Positions 1 through 14,531 of a stretch of DNA of 64,000 nt are shown piece by piece. The notes under the pieces are model-generated. The model made no database searches. It was not told the origin of the DNA and saw only the letters and a list, made by a program, of their open reading frames with translations. The first letter of the stretch is position 1. Each line of letters begins with the position of its first letter. A program made the position numbers and the translations under genes. Source of the DNA: Certhia americana (lineage: Eukaryota; Chordata; Aves; Passeriformes; Certhiidae); the NCBI GenBank assembly GCA_018697195.1, contig CM031866.1:9713796-9777795 (forward strand). The letters are read 5' to 3'.

Positions 1-3000
1 AGATGGAGTCTCAGGCCATGAGAGCTGCTGTAAGGCATGGAAAAGTTTCAGTGAAGGATGGCTGGAGGTCCTGAAGAGACCTAGTCTTTATACCATGTAT
101 CATCTGTGTGTTTCATGGTTTAAGACTGAAAGCAGCACCCAGTAATGGAAGGGAGAAAAAAAGGGTGATAAAATCCACTACACATGTGGTCAGAGCAACG
201 GTAAGGAACCAGGAAGCAGAACTGTAATTCAAAAGTTCACTCTTCAACAAAGCCAGCTCTATGTGAATTTGTCTGTTATACTTTTGCCCTATAATATGAT
301 TATGTCATTTTGGAGACTCAATTTGCTACACATTATGTTGTGACCCATACATAGGCAAACTCCACACTCCTATATCCCCAAATATGCTGGGAACAAAAGT
401 GTTTTCTGCAGCACAGATAAAGCCATAGGAGGAAATTGTGGGTCCCAATGTGACTGCCAGGCCTGGGTTGAGGGCCAAGTCTGGCGGAGTTGCACAACCC
501 TCTGGTCAAAAAGACCAACTATTTGTGTTGGGCTCATTTATGCTAACAAACAGCACAGTCTTGAGTTCCCCACAGACCAGCCTGGAATTTATTTAAAAAA
601 TAGAGAATTGGTAAAGGATTTATGCAGGGGGACCTCCCCATCAGCCCCTCAGCATTAAATATCTCATGTTCTCTAACAAAGAGCAATCCTACAAGAGAAG
701 CAGCTGAACATTGTCTTTAAGCACCAGCTGGGAAGGCAGAGTAAAAAAATAAGCAAATAATGCTGTCTTTGGTGTCAGCTGAACCCCACCCTGCAAAATC
801 TGCAATTAACCAAACATCATTTGCTGCCAGTCTCAGCAGTGCCACAAGCCTGTCCCAGGCAGACATACTCTTCAAATCTACTACAGCAATCAAGCCCTGA
901 ATGATAAATCCACTTATTCTGCCACATCTGAGCTGGTGTGAGCTGTGCTAAAGCTGCTTCTTTAGAGCATGTGCTGGTTCAGTCACATGTCAATGGTACC
1001 TGTCTCTGCTTGAGCAGCAGGAGCTAAGTGCCCCAAGGCTGTCATGGAACTGTCTGGAGACAGCTCCCATGCAGAAACTTCAGCCATGTGCCTGCAACCA
1101 CTCAGGTCATTAATGCAGAAATGGCATTGTCAAGGCAGTAGTGCAAAGGCAAGTGAAGTACTGCCAGAAAGAAGATACATATTAATGCATGGAATTATGT
1201 TCTGTGTGGGGATGGATCCTGACACTGTTGTCTCTTTTTATTTACTTGGAAATAAGAACCAAAGTCAAATCCAAGGGTTATTTTGTGTTACATTACTCTA
1301 GATTTGTCCAGATCTGCCCTTGTTGGGTAGATACCTTTATCAGAAAGTAGATTTGGTGGAGGATCACTCTGCTTATGCTTCACTGCTCCAGAAATATGTC
1401 AGCAAACTGATCTCTCATGACCCAGGGTCCTGCTCAGAATAGTTGAATTATGTTTATAAAGTCAAATAAGAAAGATGATGTTGATCAAAGTAATATAAAC
1501 TATGGCATGGAAAATGAATTTTGAATGAAACACACAGATAAATCATTTATCCTCACCAATACCCTCTCTGTGTTTCTTATCCCAGTAATTGAGACCATGT
1601 GTTGTGCTGCAAACAATAACTATGGGAAATTACTCACAATTCTTCCTTCATAAACATGGGAAATGAAAGTGATGGGAAGTATAATCATCTTCATTTTTTT
1701 TTTATGTTAACAGCTCTAAATTATTAGGGTGGGAAGAAAATGTCAATAGAACATAAAAGTGCTTTGTATAGTGTTCACATTTGCTCATACTTTCAAATCC
1801 ACTGTGGCTTATTAGTTCATGGGAAAAATTACAAAAAGGAATAAAACCCAGAAAATAAATCCAGTATCAACATCTTGCTTCTATAGTAACAGAAATTGCA
1901 ACTTGTGGGTAAAAAGTGACAATATTAGGAAATGTTTGTTGTTCAATTATGGTAATTAACCCCCTCCTTTCCCCAGTACATCCAGCCTGCCATCAATCTG
2001 ACACATTTAAGAGTGCCCATTGCTCTGTGCTGCTCCTTGTCCTAAAAGCCTGGAGCTAGTGAGGGCCTTAACCTCTGTTTCAAGAGTTTATTGCTTAGCT
2101 GTAAAAATTCTCCCAGGGCTGAAACTTGACAGAAAAATGTTTCCGCCTAGGAGGAGTTTCTGTTTGGAGTTTGGTTTGAATTAGTTCAGCCCTTTTCCAC
2201 TTGCAGTAGACAATGGAGCAGGATTCCCTCTCTCCTTTTTTTTGTTTTTAAATAAAGTGACCATCGTGCCAGGGCAGTACACATGGCAGGCAGCTCTCAG
2301 ACCACAGTCCTCTCTGCAGTTTAGCACAGGGTCAGTGCTGGCTGCTGCAGCAGGGGCCTGGCCCTGTAATGAGCCAGGCTCCATCCCTTTGCTTGTGCAG
2401 CTGCTGGCTTGGATGGTGGCTTCAGCCAGCTTTGTGCTGAAGCTGCTGAGGGCCAGCTTGGCCATGATGCAAGCTGGCAAAGTCCACCCTTGATGCTATT
2501 TCTTGAGGGCCCAGCCCAGTGTGAGGTAGAACCACCTGGGCTACACCTCCATGGGACTTTTGGCTTCTCCCAGAGCTGGGCAGCACGTATGGTTATGCTC
2601 CTGTGGTGGAGGCACAAGTCAGTCCACTCAGCTGCAAACTTACGGTGCAATACTGGCTTGGTAAGTTTCCCAGATGAAGGGCTTGGCACAGGGAAGCAGC
2701 TCTCTGCAGACCTTGGCCTGAGCCAGGGGATTCATTTCTAGAAGCCAGAATGCAAGATCTATTACACTTCTGCATGGGCTGCCTGCAGGGCTGGTAAATC
2801 TATTAAAACAGTCAACACTTTATGAATGAAGTCCAGCCCCACCAAAGTCAATGACAGAACTCCCATTGATTTCTCTGGGACAAGAGTTTACCCTGAATCT
2901 TCAAAGTGCCCCTGAGATCTTACCCATGTTCAACACAGCCATCCACAGCTCCAGCAGAGGAAAGGAAAACAAAGAGCAGAGAAGAACCCTGGTGCTTCCT

Positions 3001-5704
3001 TAGCTGAGCCTGTGTCCTGCTCAGATGGATGTGCTCAGATAGATATGAGAATATCACTCTGGCAGTACTGACAGGCCTGGGTGTGAGATAGGTGCTCTGC
3101 AGATACTTTGGCTCAGAAGCAGAATTTCATACTGGAGTTTTGCTCTGACCTCCAAGAGGGTCAGAGCATAAGTAACACACAAAGAAAAATTTCTGTGTAT
3201 GGAGATGGAGAGATGTCCAACCCACCCAGTAATGCCTCAACCCAGGACCAGTAATCCAGCCTCCAGAGTCACCTCTTTGTGTACATTTAATTTACTGAAC
3301 AGCCACTTGCTATCATCTAGAAATGCTTATAAAATTAAATGTTATTAAACATAAGGGCAGACAAGTTTGCTGATGCTAATTTCAAAAATGATGCTGGGCT
3401 TGCCACTCCACAGATCTGACCTGTCACTTGAGAACTCAAATGACCCATAAGTTAACATATTTTATCCAGCTATGAATTCAGGCGATTTCGTTAGCTGGAC
3501 CTGGCATTGTGTCATATTTTTTCCACTTCTTTTACAACCATTTAACTGCCTTCTGCTCTTACAGTTTCCTATCACCCCTGCACACATGACCTCTTGTGAC
3601 AATATTTTGCCATCTAACCAAGTAAATTAACAAGTAAGATCAACTAAAGAAGTTAATTGCTGTTATATAAGAGCTATTCCACTGGTTTCTTGTTTTGCCA
3701 ACTCTCAACCTTACTATTTGCTAAGCTGACTGAAAGCTTTTTCCCCATTTTTTGATTTAAACAACATTTTTTTTCTTTGACAGCTACTTTAGAGTTGCCC
3801 TCCCACTGACCACAGGTGAGCTCATCCCTAAACTCTGCTGTGGGATTTCTGATATGTGGAGCTATTTCAACACTAATATTGGGGTGGTTTGAATCTGAAA
3901 TAAGAGCAGTCTAGCACCCTAAAGGCAAGGTTTTTATGTTTAGGAAGAGCCAAGTTTCAGTTAGGTCTAGTCCCCACATTCAGTAGCAGCTCCTTCCTAT
4001 TTGCTGCAGTCTGGTACAGGTGAAGCTCATCCTGCTTATTTTCATTTGGGTGGCAACTAATCCAGCCTCTCCTTCTCTGCCTGCTTTCCTGAAAGGCATT
4101 TATGAGCTCAGCAGCTGGTTGACATTTAGCTTTTGCTTCTTGATCTGATCTTGGCTGAGGCTGACCAGTGGCTTTGGGCTTTGCACTTTTACTAGAAGAC
4201 ATTTAATTTAAGTACATATACAGAGAAAGCAACAGTGAGTATTAAAGTTAGCTCATGTCTTATAGTCACTGTGGAAAAAGGTCCACTGAAAAGGACTTGA
4301 TACAATTTCAATCTCAATGCTATATGAGAGGTTCCTTTCCACTCCTCCCTTTCATTATAGAAACTAATTAGAAAAATTGTTTCTTCCTTTTTTTCTCACC
4401 CTAAAGTGCTGTAAATACCTCAAAAAAAGAAAAGTCCTTCAACCACTTTGTGTTGTGATACGATAGAGGTTTTTACTTAGAACCAAATACATATAAGGTT
4501 GCATTCTGAAAATCAGTCCATTACTTTTATTTCCCCTTTTGCTCCTTTGAATGTACAGTTTCCTTCTGATTTTTACAGTCCTTTCAGAGATTGCTGACAG
4601 TGCATGGGATCAGAATCAGTGCTCTAAAGAATGAAACAATGCCCAAAACTATGCCATTCAGCTTAACATGTGAATTCCTTCACACTTTTCCCCAGGACCT
4701 GGTCCCTTCAGGTCAGGAAGACAAATTTCTTTTCAGGAATTATAAGAATATAAATTGATCAATTAATTCGGTACTGCATGTTCATGTATAAGCACAAAAC
4801 AAACAGCGCTTGCTTATTCTCTTTTGCAGAGCTGGCAGAAGGAGACTGTGTTTACAATCTATTCTGGGACTTGATTTAATTTTCTAGTCTCAACTTCAAG
4901 ACTTTAAAACAACAGTTAACATCGGTGGATAGTTGCGTGGCTGGGAAAAGGTGAGTTGTGCTTGTGGCACTGGGAGCTTGAGGAGCTCAAATAACTAAAT
5001 GGTTCATAATCAGGCATATGAAATGTATCTTGATGGTAGCTCAAAAGCTAGAGGTACTTGTAAACTGTGAGACAGTGAAGGATTAAAAAGAAAGAAACAT
5101 ATTCAATGAAGTCCACTGTAAGTACGTGAAACCTTTGTAGTCCTACTTTCTCTGCCTGATTTGGGAAGCTTAATGTGTTTATTTGCTTACCTCAAGCAAT
5201 AAAAACCTCTGTCCCAGAAAGTGGCAGTTAAATGGTATTAAATAATTACCTCTTCCAAAATCAACTTTTTCACATATGCCACTATGAAGAGTTTTGGTTT
5301 CAGACTCAATAAATTCATTCTAGATGAAATCATAAACATTTTCATATGAAAAATATAAAATAATGTAGAGAATGCAACAACTAGCTGGAGACAAAAAAAG
5401 TTCTAGGACTACATTCCTCACTGATTACTATGCAAATAAAATAATATGAATGATTGCTGGTATTGCAATATCCAGAGAAGGATGACCTATTGTAAAATAA
5501 CTTTCTAGCTTAGATATTGTGGTTTAAAATTTAGAAAACTCTTTTCAGAAACAGATTACTGCACAGTGGATTAGCAGCTCTAGCAGAACACAGGCAGACT
5601 TTCAATGAGCTCTCCCTACTAGCTTCCCATTAATGAATTCAGTCTGTCTTTTATTTTGCAGTCATTTGCAGATCATCACCAGATACTCATGCTGGTGTAT
5701 ATAC
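1..5704. other. Intergenic DNA
   Basis: AT-rich with stops in all frames every few dozen codons. It contains the ancient repeat fragment near 2.83 kb and a stop-poor patch at 2.2-2.7 kb open on both strands, with no protein similarity I can see. No exon of FBN1, the expected next gene in amniotes, was recognised. Confidence 0.7.
2828..2890. repeat. Ancient amniote repeat fragment with inverted core
   Basis: caccaaagtcaatgacagaa followed by ctcccattgatttctctggg, an imperfect inverted pair around aagtcaatg / cattgattt. This core recurs in many amniote genomes as a relic repeat; I cannot name the family firmly. A related piece occurs near 59740-59775. Confidence 0.4.
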
Positions 5705-5838
5705 CATTGCCCAGAGGAGTTTTGGATGGGGCACTGAACAACCTGGTCTAGTGAAAGGTGTCTTGGCCATGGCAGGGGGTTTGAACTAGGTAATCTTTAG
5801 GTATTTTCTAACCCAAAGCATTCTATGATTCTGTGACA
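5705..5838 (+). mobile_element. CR1 LINE, truncated 3' end
   Basis: gaacaacctggtctagtgaa, then aggtgtcttggccatggcag, aactaggtaatctttaggt, and the terminal attctatgattctgtgac octamer repeats. This is the standard 3' end of avian CR1, 5'-truncated as most copies are, and old enough to carry many substitutions. Confidence 0.88.
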
Positions 5839-8639
5839 CTAGCAATGAAAGGTCAGAGACTGGTTGATGCAAACAGCTGCAGCCAATAATTATAGCCTGT
5901 TCTCATTCCCCTGCTTCATGAGTGTCTGTAGCATTGCTGAGTTGGTGGAGAGAACGTGATCAGTGTCTTCAGGATTTTAAACAACTGAAGTTGTAAATTC
6001 TGTTTTCCTCTAATCTAACCTGTTGTTATAGATGCAGCACAGTCTCTCTTTGTGGGTTATGGGCCAGTTTGGTTGCCAAAAGACTATGAGAAAAAACCAG
6101 TCACATGATGCTTAAGGAGCAACTCAGAGGATCCTAGCTTAGAAAAAGACTTATTTTGTTTTCTAAGACTGAAGGGATTTCTCAGGAAAGTTCTATTTTA
6201 TCAATGAGGTAAGTGGGAGAAAAGGAATTGCTCTTGACTGCTGTTGCTCTTTAGTTTGTATGCTGAAAACACTAAGGGAGAGGGAGTGATATCCATTCTG
6301 AAAATGATATTCCTCAGTCACAGTAAGGCAAGCAAATCTCTGCAGTGCCAAGGCCCAGCTGCTCTCCTGTCCTTGGCCTTTCCTCACAGCTGGGGGAGCA
6401 CCCGTGGTACAAACATCATTGGAGATTTCAGAAGGCCCTGTCTAGGGTACATTACTGCAAATTAAAGGCTGTATATAGATTCCCTTTTCTTTTTGTACTG
6501 TTCATGGCTGGCAGATGAGGAATTTTTCTCATTTGTGTGTTGATAAAGTGTTTGTGATACTAAAGGACAAGTCAACCTCCCCTGAAATTTAAGCATTCAT
6601 GCTCCAACCTCCCAATCCTTGATGACTATTGCATTAGTCAATTTGTGGCTAGCCCAGTAACTCGATAGCAGTGAATTATGTAGTTATGTGGGAACTTGGG
6701 TTTTGGAACAGGCAGATGTTCCCAAGCTCAGGCCCAGCACTGCTAGGGTGTGTCATCTGTGTGAGACATTTAGCGGAAAGAGAGAGCTGCAAAGCCACAG
6801 TCTCTGGTGCTTTCTGGAGCACAAAATATAGCAGCAATATTATATTAAGGTAAGAGTGGGAACAAACAGAACTATTTCAGCACCAAGAACTTTTCTCTGT
6901 AGTTAGAGACTGACTGGTAATGAGACTAGAGAATGCTGGTAATAACTAGAGAATGCTGCTGCATTCAGACTTCAGATTTACTCTGGAGAGTAAACTGGAT
7001 TGTGATAGAGCCAAGAAATAAGCTGCTAAATTCATAAGAAACATTCAAAAAGATACCAACATGGCCTTTAAAAAGCAATTCAAATGTTACTAAGTGCCAG
7101 ATTCTGTTCTGCCTTCCATATGTGTGCATATGATTCACTGACTATCAATGATACTGGCCTGTGGTGGACCCTTACACTCAGCTTTCAATTCTGGAGGAGG
7201 TTTTTCCACAGGGCCATTCTGCAGCACATGGAAAGGTCTGGATTTTAAGTTATTTTCTTAAGTCACATAGCAGGGGTACGTTTGTCTGTGTAGGTCCTCC
7301 TGAATTCTAAGAGATGTAATAGTGTGGAGGTGTTCTATTTTATACAATAGCAAGAGTGTTGGCTTTCATTTTATGCTTATTGATGTAAGTAAACACATGT
7401 GCTTTGTAAGAAGTACTTGAATTATTGTATAGTTGTGTCCAAGGCTACCATATCAAATGTCTTTCAGAGCCAAGATTCTCATCCAAGAACCCACCCAAAA
7501 CTTTACTGTTGAGGTATGAAGCAATAATGGAACCCACTGATTCATTTTTTGATGAAACCAGGAGTGCCCAGTATTGCCCAACAGAAGGTTACATAGGGCC
7601 CTAATGAAGTGTTTCTCTTGCTTAAAAGAGAACAGATGTGGCCAATCTCATGAGAAACTGAGCTGTGACCTGCTGTGAGTTCCCACTGGGCAAAGTTTCC
7701 TTTAGATCTGAGAAGCTGCTCCAGCTGAGTCAGAATATTCCTCTGGTACCACCAGTTCTCCAAAGGCCAGATTTCTAGATTCAGATCTGGGTTGCTGTAG
7801 GCTACATACTACCATATTTCACCTAGTTAACGTATTGGAAAAATATCTTTCAGCTTTGCAAACTATTGGAAATCTGACTGCTGGCTGAGGAACTCAGCTC
7901 CAGGGACCAACAGAAACTGCTCACAAACTGGTTCTGCCTTAGGGGCTTTATGGTGTATCTGCCATGGAGAAGCAAGTGACCAAGTTTTGAGTGACAAGAG
8001 AGATTATGAATCTTCCTGCTGTACTCTGAGGTAGAACTGGAACTGTGTTTACCCCTTAAGTAATTCCAGTGGCAACAGGGTAAAATAGAAAGTCTGGTTT
8101 TTGGACTGATGAATAAACCTGATAAAGAGGCTTTTGTGAGCTTGTACCAACTTTACGAGTGGATGTGCTACAGAGAAGGGGCTTCTGGTAGGCACAGACT
8201 AGGTGAAGAGTAGAGAAGAAATACTGACATGTTTGTTACTGAGTGGGGATATCTAGATTAGTTTCTGCATCTCCTAATGAACCAAAGTCTTGGGACCAGG
8301 CCAGACATGTGAGCTTATAAATTCAGACACTATCTTGGGTAAACAGGTTATGCACCAGGGTTCTTCTGCATTGAAGTAAGGAGCATGCTGACAACCATTG
8401 CAATTAGAATGTATTGATGCAAGTGTTTCCAGGGGATCCTGGTGTTAAAGGCCAGAATAAACCCAACTAGCATGATGGAGCATGCTGCCACTGGCATTCT
8501 TGTTGCCTCACCCGATACTAGAATAATTTGCTCAGTGGAATTAGTTGTATTTCTGAGTTCCAAACCAGATCTTTATTAAGGCTTCCAGGAAAGCAAGAGC
8601 ACTGTGGGTGTCAACAGGGCCTTCAGTATTGAAGCCACA

Positions 8640-8830
8640 GAGGAAAATTACAGATGGAAAAGACCTGTCAGGTGATCTGCTCAACCTACCAGCCAATGTT
8701 GGACTGTTCTCTGTCCTGTGCTTTTTCCTCTCCTTGCATCAAGCCAGACGGATTTCCACAGCATCCCTGGGGAGAGTATGACATAGGTGACTAGTTCTTG
8801 CCCTTAGGTATAACTTTGAGCCTCTGGAAT
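8640..8830 (-). mobile_element. Probable ancient CR1-type fragment
   Basis: agatggaaaagacctgtcag followed by ccaatgttggactgttctct, and further on ggatttccacagcatccctg and ggggagagtatg. This order of motifs resembles an old antisense CR1 tail widespread in archosaurs and turtles. The family assignment is from memory of the pattern and is uncertain. Confidence 0.45.
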
Positions 8831-11800
8831 AGAAGCATTCTATGTTTCATTTTGATGGAGAAAAGGAACTCTCAAAGTCCCTCAGTCTTATGACTATACT
8901 GTATCTCAGATGTAATTCTATATTAATGACTTCTTGTATGCAGATCATATGAGGCCAATGCTGTGTCCCACCCCACAGCTGTCTCTTTCAGTAATTATTC
9001 CTTAGACAGATTTTTGTCATCTCTCAGTAGTAAATAGTGCACAGACCCTGATCAATTGCATGCCACTTGGCAAACATTCAAAACTTGCCCTGACTAGTGT
9101 TTGAAGTGTCTGTCTGACTCGCACTCCTTTTAATTGTGCCAAAGTTCTTTGGCAATTTGTGAGCTCATGTCCCAGAAACACATAAAAAACATAATTCCAA
9201 GATATTTTCCTTAGGTGAATTAAAACCACTCAACACATGTTTACTAAAACCAACTGCGTTTATGGATAGAGGAATCTTGACAGCTATTGATTTAATTCTT
9301 CCAAATGTTTTCATTCAAATCTCTTGGGCACCTACTGTTGATCAAGTATAACTTCCTGGCATCTTGATCTCTTGCAAAGCAATGCTTCTGGTTAAATATA
9401 TGAATGTTCTTTTTGACCTTGAGTATTGGGCATTAATAAACATGAATCCACATATTTTTTTCAGAGAGAATAAAATACTTCCATAGCTATTAAAACATGC
9501 AATCCTCTGACTTTTCTTGAAGACGTCTGTGCATAGAAACTGTTTAATTGAGTATGAAGATAGTTTTAAAGCAATGCCAATACCCTTAGCATTTTGATGA
9601 GGGCTGTATCAGTTTCACAGTTCTCAGCTGCTGAAACTTGTATTTAGCAAGCAGGATAACTTTAAAGATATTAGTTACAGAGCTATGGAAGGCCATGATT
9701 AATACCATTTGGTGATTGTTTGAATTGTGCTTCACACAATGAGCAAGGATTCAGAGGAAGCCTTTGTCTGACTGCCACTTTGGTTATGGGAAAGGGGGGA
9801 AATCTGAATACCAAACATCTTAGTTAGCAGTTGGATGTCATTTTCTTTTGTTTAACGTTTGCACAGTGATCTATGTAATATAGGAATATAATAAAGCTTT
9901 TCCAGCAACAGCATCACATTTTGGGAATATGCACAGAGCAGTGAGTCCATGGAATTCACTTTTATCAGGAGAAGAGGCAACTTAATAGACCTGTGATGCA
10001 GTTGAAGAAAAGTTTTCCCTGGACTGTTGGCATGGCTTTATAGTGCTAAGCCAAGAGCTTTGCTCTTAGGTGTAATTTTGATTCTAATGCCTAACTTATA
10101 AGCACTTTTCTTTTGTAGCAGTTAAATACAGATCAAAGTATTAATCTATTGTCCATTAGGAGAGAGCAAGTTTCACATGAATTTTTCAGCCGTCCATTTA
10201 ATCAGACCTACCATTGCCTGCTAGCTGACAGCACACCTGGAGATGAAAGTTTAGTGGTCCAGAAAGTAGAGATCAATGAGCAAAGGCATGAGGAGAAAAT
10301 GATTTATCCAGGGAGATCCTAAGACATCATAAGATGTGACTTAAGCCTTAGCTTTCTCCACATCTACTCTTTGTGCAGTCACAGCATTTGTAATAAACTC
10401 CACTTCTATAATTTCTAACGTGGTTTAGTATCAACAACAGTGTCTTGATTAACAAACCTATCACGCTTCTGATTTTGATGTGGTCTTGTTTTTGCTGATC
10501 TGTGGATCTAGAGGCACTTGGTGTCCTCCAATGGACACTGGAGGAGTAAATAATTTTCTGGGCAGATGATGTTAGCACGTAACAATGAATATTGTTGTGC
10601 ACTAGCTCCACAGTGGGATAAAGCTGAGTCTTCCAGACACCCATGGCTGTGACTTTGCATGAGTTTCTTTTGCCTGAGTGCCAGCTTAAACTGATCCTAT
10701 CCCTCTTCTCATCCAGATGTTCTATTATTTTGGCAGCTGCTCAAGATTTCCTGGAATAATTGCAAATGAGTAATAATTTTTCATTTAGCTTGTATGCATC
10801 CCTGGAATCAGTGATCATTTGCATGCTGTAATAAATATCCAGCCATGCCTTGGACATTAGTTCTGTACATTTGAATAGCAAACTTCAGGAGGAGGGGGAC
10901 AGAGGTGGAGTCCAATTTGTTATATTGGTTTAGGTTCTCATAGTTTTAAAATCAACTTTATTAGCAGAAAATAATGATGTAAAAAAAAAATAGGCAGCTT
11001 CTGTTGGCAAGCAGGTGGCCAGGAGCAGAGAGAATTGAAAAATTAAAAAATCCTGTTGTAGGATCCAAACTACCTGGAAGTGCCTGAGCTGTGTTTTTCT
11101 ACTCAGTCCAGGCTGTCCCATAAATGCTAAGCATCTCAAAGGTCATCCAAATAAAAAGAAAATGCAAACAGAGGCTTCTTTCTCCCACACAGCAGACCTC
11201 CAGCCTGCTCAAGATACAATAGTGAAAGCTTGCCTGTTTTGATTATTAGTCAGTCTTAGTCAGCTGCCATTTGGGAAAGTTATGAACAGCAGTCTGGGGG
11301 CTCTTTGCAGTTGACCTAGGGCAGGACACAACATCTGTCAGGCTTCCAGAAATATGAAGCCCTCTTTAAAGCCACTTTTAAAGCCTTTCTTGGCTATAAA
11401 CTGATAACAAAGTGTGCAATAAGGAATGATTTTTGACAAAAAAAAATGGTACGTTGCTGCAGTAGTTTGGCTTTACACCTGGTAGCAGTCTTCCAGGCAG
11501 TGAATTTTATCCAGTTTTTCCTAGAAAACTTTTAGTAGCTCAATTGATATGATTAGTACTAAAACCCAACCGACTAGTCAAAAAATCCCATCCCAAACAA
11601 AATAACCCTCACCAAGATGAGTGGAGCTCTCAGTCACCTCCTCTTCATGGCCAGGGAGAGCAATGACTTCTCTGTTGCTGAATCCATGATCTCCTGTCAT
11701 TGTCACAGCTCCTTTTTCAGTTTTCTCATGTTACTAAAGATTTAAATGCAAATTGAAAAGAAAGGTAAGAACAGGACTGAAATATTGTACTTTCTCCCCT

Positions 11801-13393
11801 AACAAAACAGCTCATTTTCTTTGACTGCTCTAGCCTATGTATGTTGCTAAGACACAGCATCATAGATAGAATGAGGAAAAATACTCTTGCAGAATCTAAA
11901 TGGCTTGAATTACCTGTAAAGCTGATCAGCTTGGCTTGCTGCCAGCAGTAACTCCTATGTGGCAGCATAGGATAGTGAGACTGGTGTTTCTGTGTTTGCT
12001 GCTGTGAAAACCTGACAAGTGGGGTTCCTTGATGCTGTCCTGCACCCTAAGGAAGGGTGCCTGGAATTTGGCAGTGAACAGAGTGTAAGCTAAGCAGGTG
12101 GGATGGTTGTCATCAGGACTGAGGTGTGCTAGCAGGGCAGCACTGGATAACTACCTGCTGCCAGACTCTGCACAATTAGTTTAGCTGCAAAGGAAAGATG
12201 TTCCCTTCCAAGTAGGACACATAGTTATTTTGTCTTGGACAGCTGGAGACAACCTTTCAGAGTAAGAATCCATAAACCACAAAAATACTCATGTTAAAAT
12301 AATCTGGCCAAAGATGCTACATTCATGTCTGTTTGTTTTTCCTTTTTCCTTTTACAAAATGAAAGCTAACTAATTCCTTTGCTACAATCAATAGTAGACA
12401 AAAGATAACTTTCTTCAGTTCAAGGCTATGAGCAGTACTGATTGATACAAAACTCTTATTTGTTACAAATTATACTATACAAATGTTCTCTAAGACAGGT
12501 GAATACAAAATTTTTGTGACAATGAAAAAAACCACATCAAAATCTAAGGGGAAACAAGTAAGCAGGCGTACACAGCTCACATGTGTTTGTTTAAACAAAC
12601 TTTACATGTTAAAATACAGTAGTTACTTTCTGGAGGGCAGCTCTCGAATTATAAAATCAGTCTGTCAGTTTTTTCAGACTTGGCAGGGTAAAAGGCTTTC
12701 TTGCTGTGTTCTGAGTAGGGGAAAAGCATCACTTCAGTGGTAAAGAGCTAAATAACCACAGTTAATGGAGGGAAAATTTAGGAAAATAAATACGTAAATT
12801 CACTTCAGACCTGATCCTGCAACCTTTAACCATGCAATGACATTCTTCACCCAGCAGCAGACACGACTTTACACTTTGCAGAATTACATCCTCACTGAGG
12901 TAGAGACTGCCAAATAGCTGTTAGTGAGGGAAGTGCCATGTGTTCCAATTCTAGAAACCAGTAAGGCAGTACAGTCTGCCCTATATTTCCAGGCTTTCAG
13001 TAACTTACATAACTAGGTGCAAAATACTTATTTTTATTTCTGGTTCTTTTCTTTGGAAGTTCAGTCATGTGCAATCAGGTGGAATAAGTGTGCTGATAAT
13101 TTTCCTTCAGAAATTGTAATGGTTAGCAATGTGGACACTTTTCTTTTTAGGCAGAAACCATGAGGTACTGAAGCAAGCATTCACTTTTCTTGCACTTGAG
13201 GTCACAAATTTATGCAAGTCAAAAATGTTGGGCCTGCCAAAAACATCATGCTACACTCCACCAAATAAAAGGACACTGTTATTCTTACAAGGAAAGGTTT
13301 GACAGGACAGGAAATAGGCAGGGTCATAGAAGTTTACTTAATACCAAATCTTACTTAACCATCTTTAAGCCAAAATACAATGTTAGTTATTTA

Positions 13394-13449
13394 GCAAAAA
13401 AAAAAAAAAAAAAAAAACCAAACCCAAACCAAAAAAAAAAAAAAAAAAG
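13394..13449 (+). repeat. Interrupted poly-A tract
   Basis: Two long A runs separated by ccaaacccaaacc. It could be the tail of an old retroposed sequence, but nothing recognisable precedes it and no flanking duplication is evident. Confidence 0.8.
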
Positions 13450-14485
13450 AAAGTGAGAAGGAAGACAAATACAAGAGCTCCAAATTGTATTATTACATGA
13501 GTACCAACCAATACAGAAACTAGGGAACCTTAATTTACATAATTCAGGTTACTATATATCACCCACCCTTACTGAGTTAACATGTATTGAGTAAGTTTTA
13601 ATTTATATCCTGAACTTGCAGCCAGAGGCATTTGATTTGGAAAATCCAATGCGGAGTTTACCAGGCTATACATTACTTTCATTACAATGCAATCCTTAAG
13701 TAGACTGTATTTCACTTAAAGGAATGGAAGAGAGAGTAAGAACACAGTGAATACGAAAGATAGGAAGAATGTTGCTGTTCATTACAATTTTCCATTTTTG
13801 TTGAAACGCAGCAGGAGAGAAAAGCCACAGGCTTCTCCACTGCTCTTGCATGCCAGGAGGGATTATGCAAACACTGCAACCACCCAAATCTTATTTAAAT
13901 TATAGTCATTGTTCCCCCTTTAATGGTTATATTTTTGCCTGCTTTCACTCAAATATTGCTGCATCTTGCTTTCCACCACCATAGTCCCAGTGGGAGTCAT
14001 CAACTCTTAATTATAGATGAACAGATCTTTGAAAAATACCTCTAAAAAAGAAGAGGAAAAGACAGCAAACTTTAAGTGCCATCTAGTGGCTGATCTAGAA
14101 AACATTAAATAGATAAAAAAAATTCCTGCTATGCCATGGAGTAATATAACAGGAGCTGAGCTGAGGAAGCTGTGCCTAAATTCTCAACTACAGAACACCA
14201 GGTAAACATTCTGGGGGAAAGAAAGAACTAAAGATAAATGGTAGCAGTGATACCATTTATGGTATTGTGGCAGTGATACTGCCATAATTTTTGTGTTAAG
14301 ATTTTTGTCCAAAAGTGGTAGGAATTATATAGGAATCCCATGTTTCTTCAAAACCCTCATCAGCTTATGATCCTCTGAGAACATTTCTAAGAACACAGAG
14401 GTTATCACAAATATTGCAGCTGTTTATTTTATTGAAATAAAAAAATGGAACCCACTCAGATCTCAAAACAGAACTCAAACCATGG

Positions 14486-14531
14486 AGGTGAATCTGGGGC
14501 CAATCATCTCAACTTTCTTCCAGATTCACCT
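14486..14531. repeat. Perfect 12-bp inverted repeat
   Basis: aggtgaatctgg at 14486-14497 and ccagattcacct at 14520-14531 are exact reverse complements separated by 22 bp. They could form a stem-loop. No surrounding gene explains them. Confidence 0.85.

Noticed and set aside
2181..2775. Cluster of overlapping open frames on both strands
   Set aside because: Moderately GC-rich intergenic patch with frames open in both directions; none has homology, and coding DNA would favour one frame.
3957..4202. 81-codon minus-strand frame starting MSSSKSAKPKATGQ
   Set aside because: Composition looks slightly protein-like, but there is no homology I recognise, no promoter, and no partner exons nearby.
13190..13456. 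Open frame running into the poly-A tract, as a possible processed pseudogene
   Set aside because: The body resembles no gene I know and there is no flanking duplication; the Lys run is just the translated A tract.
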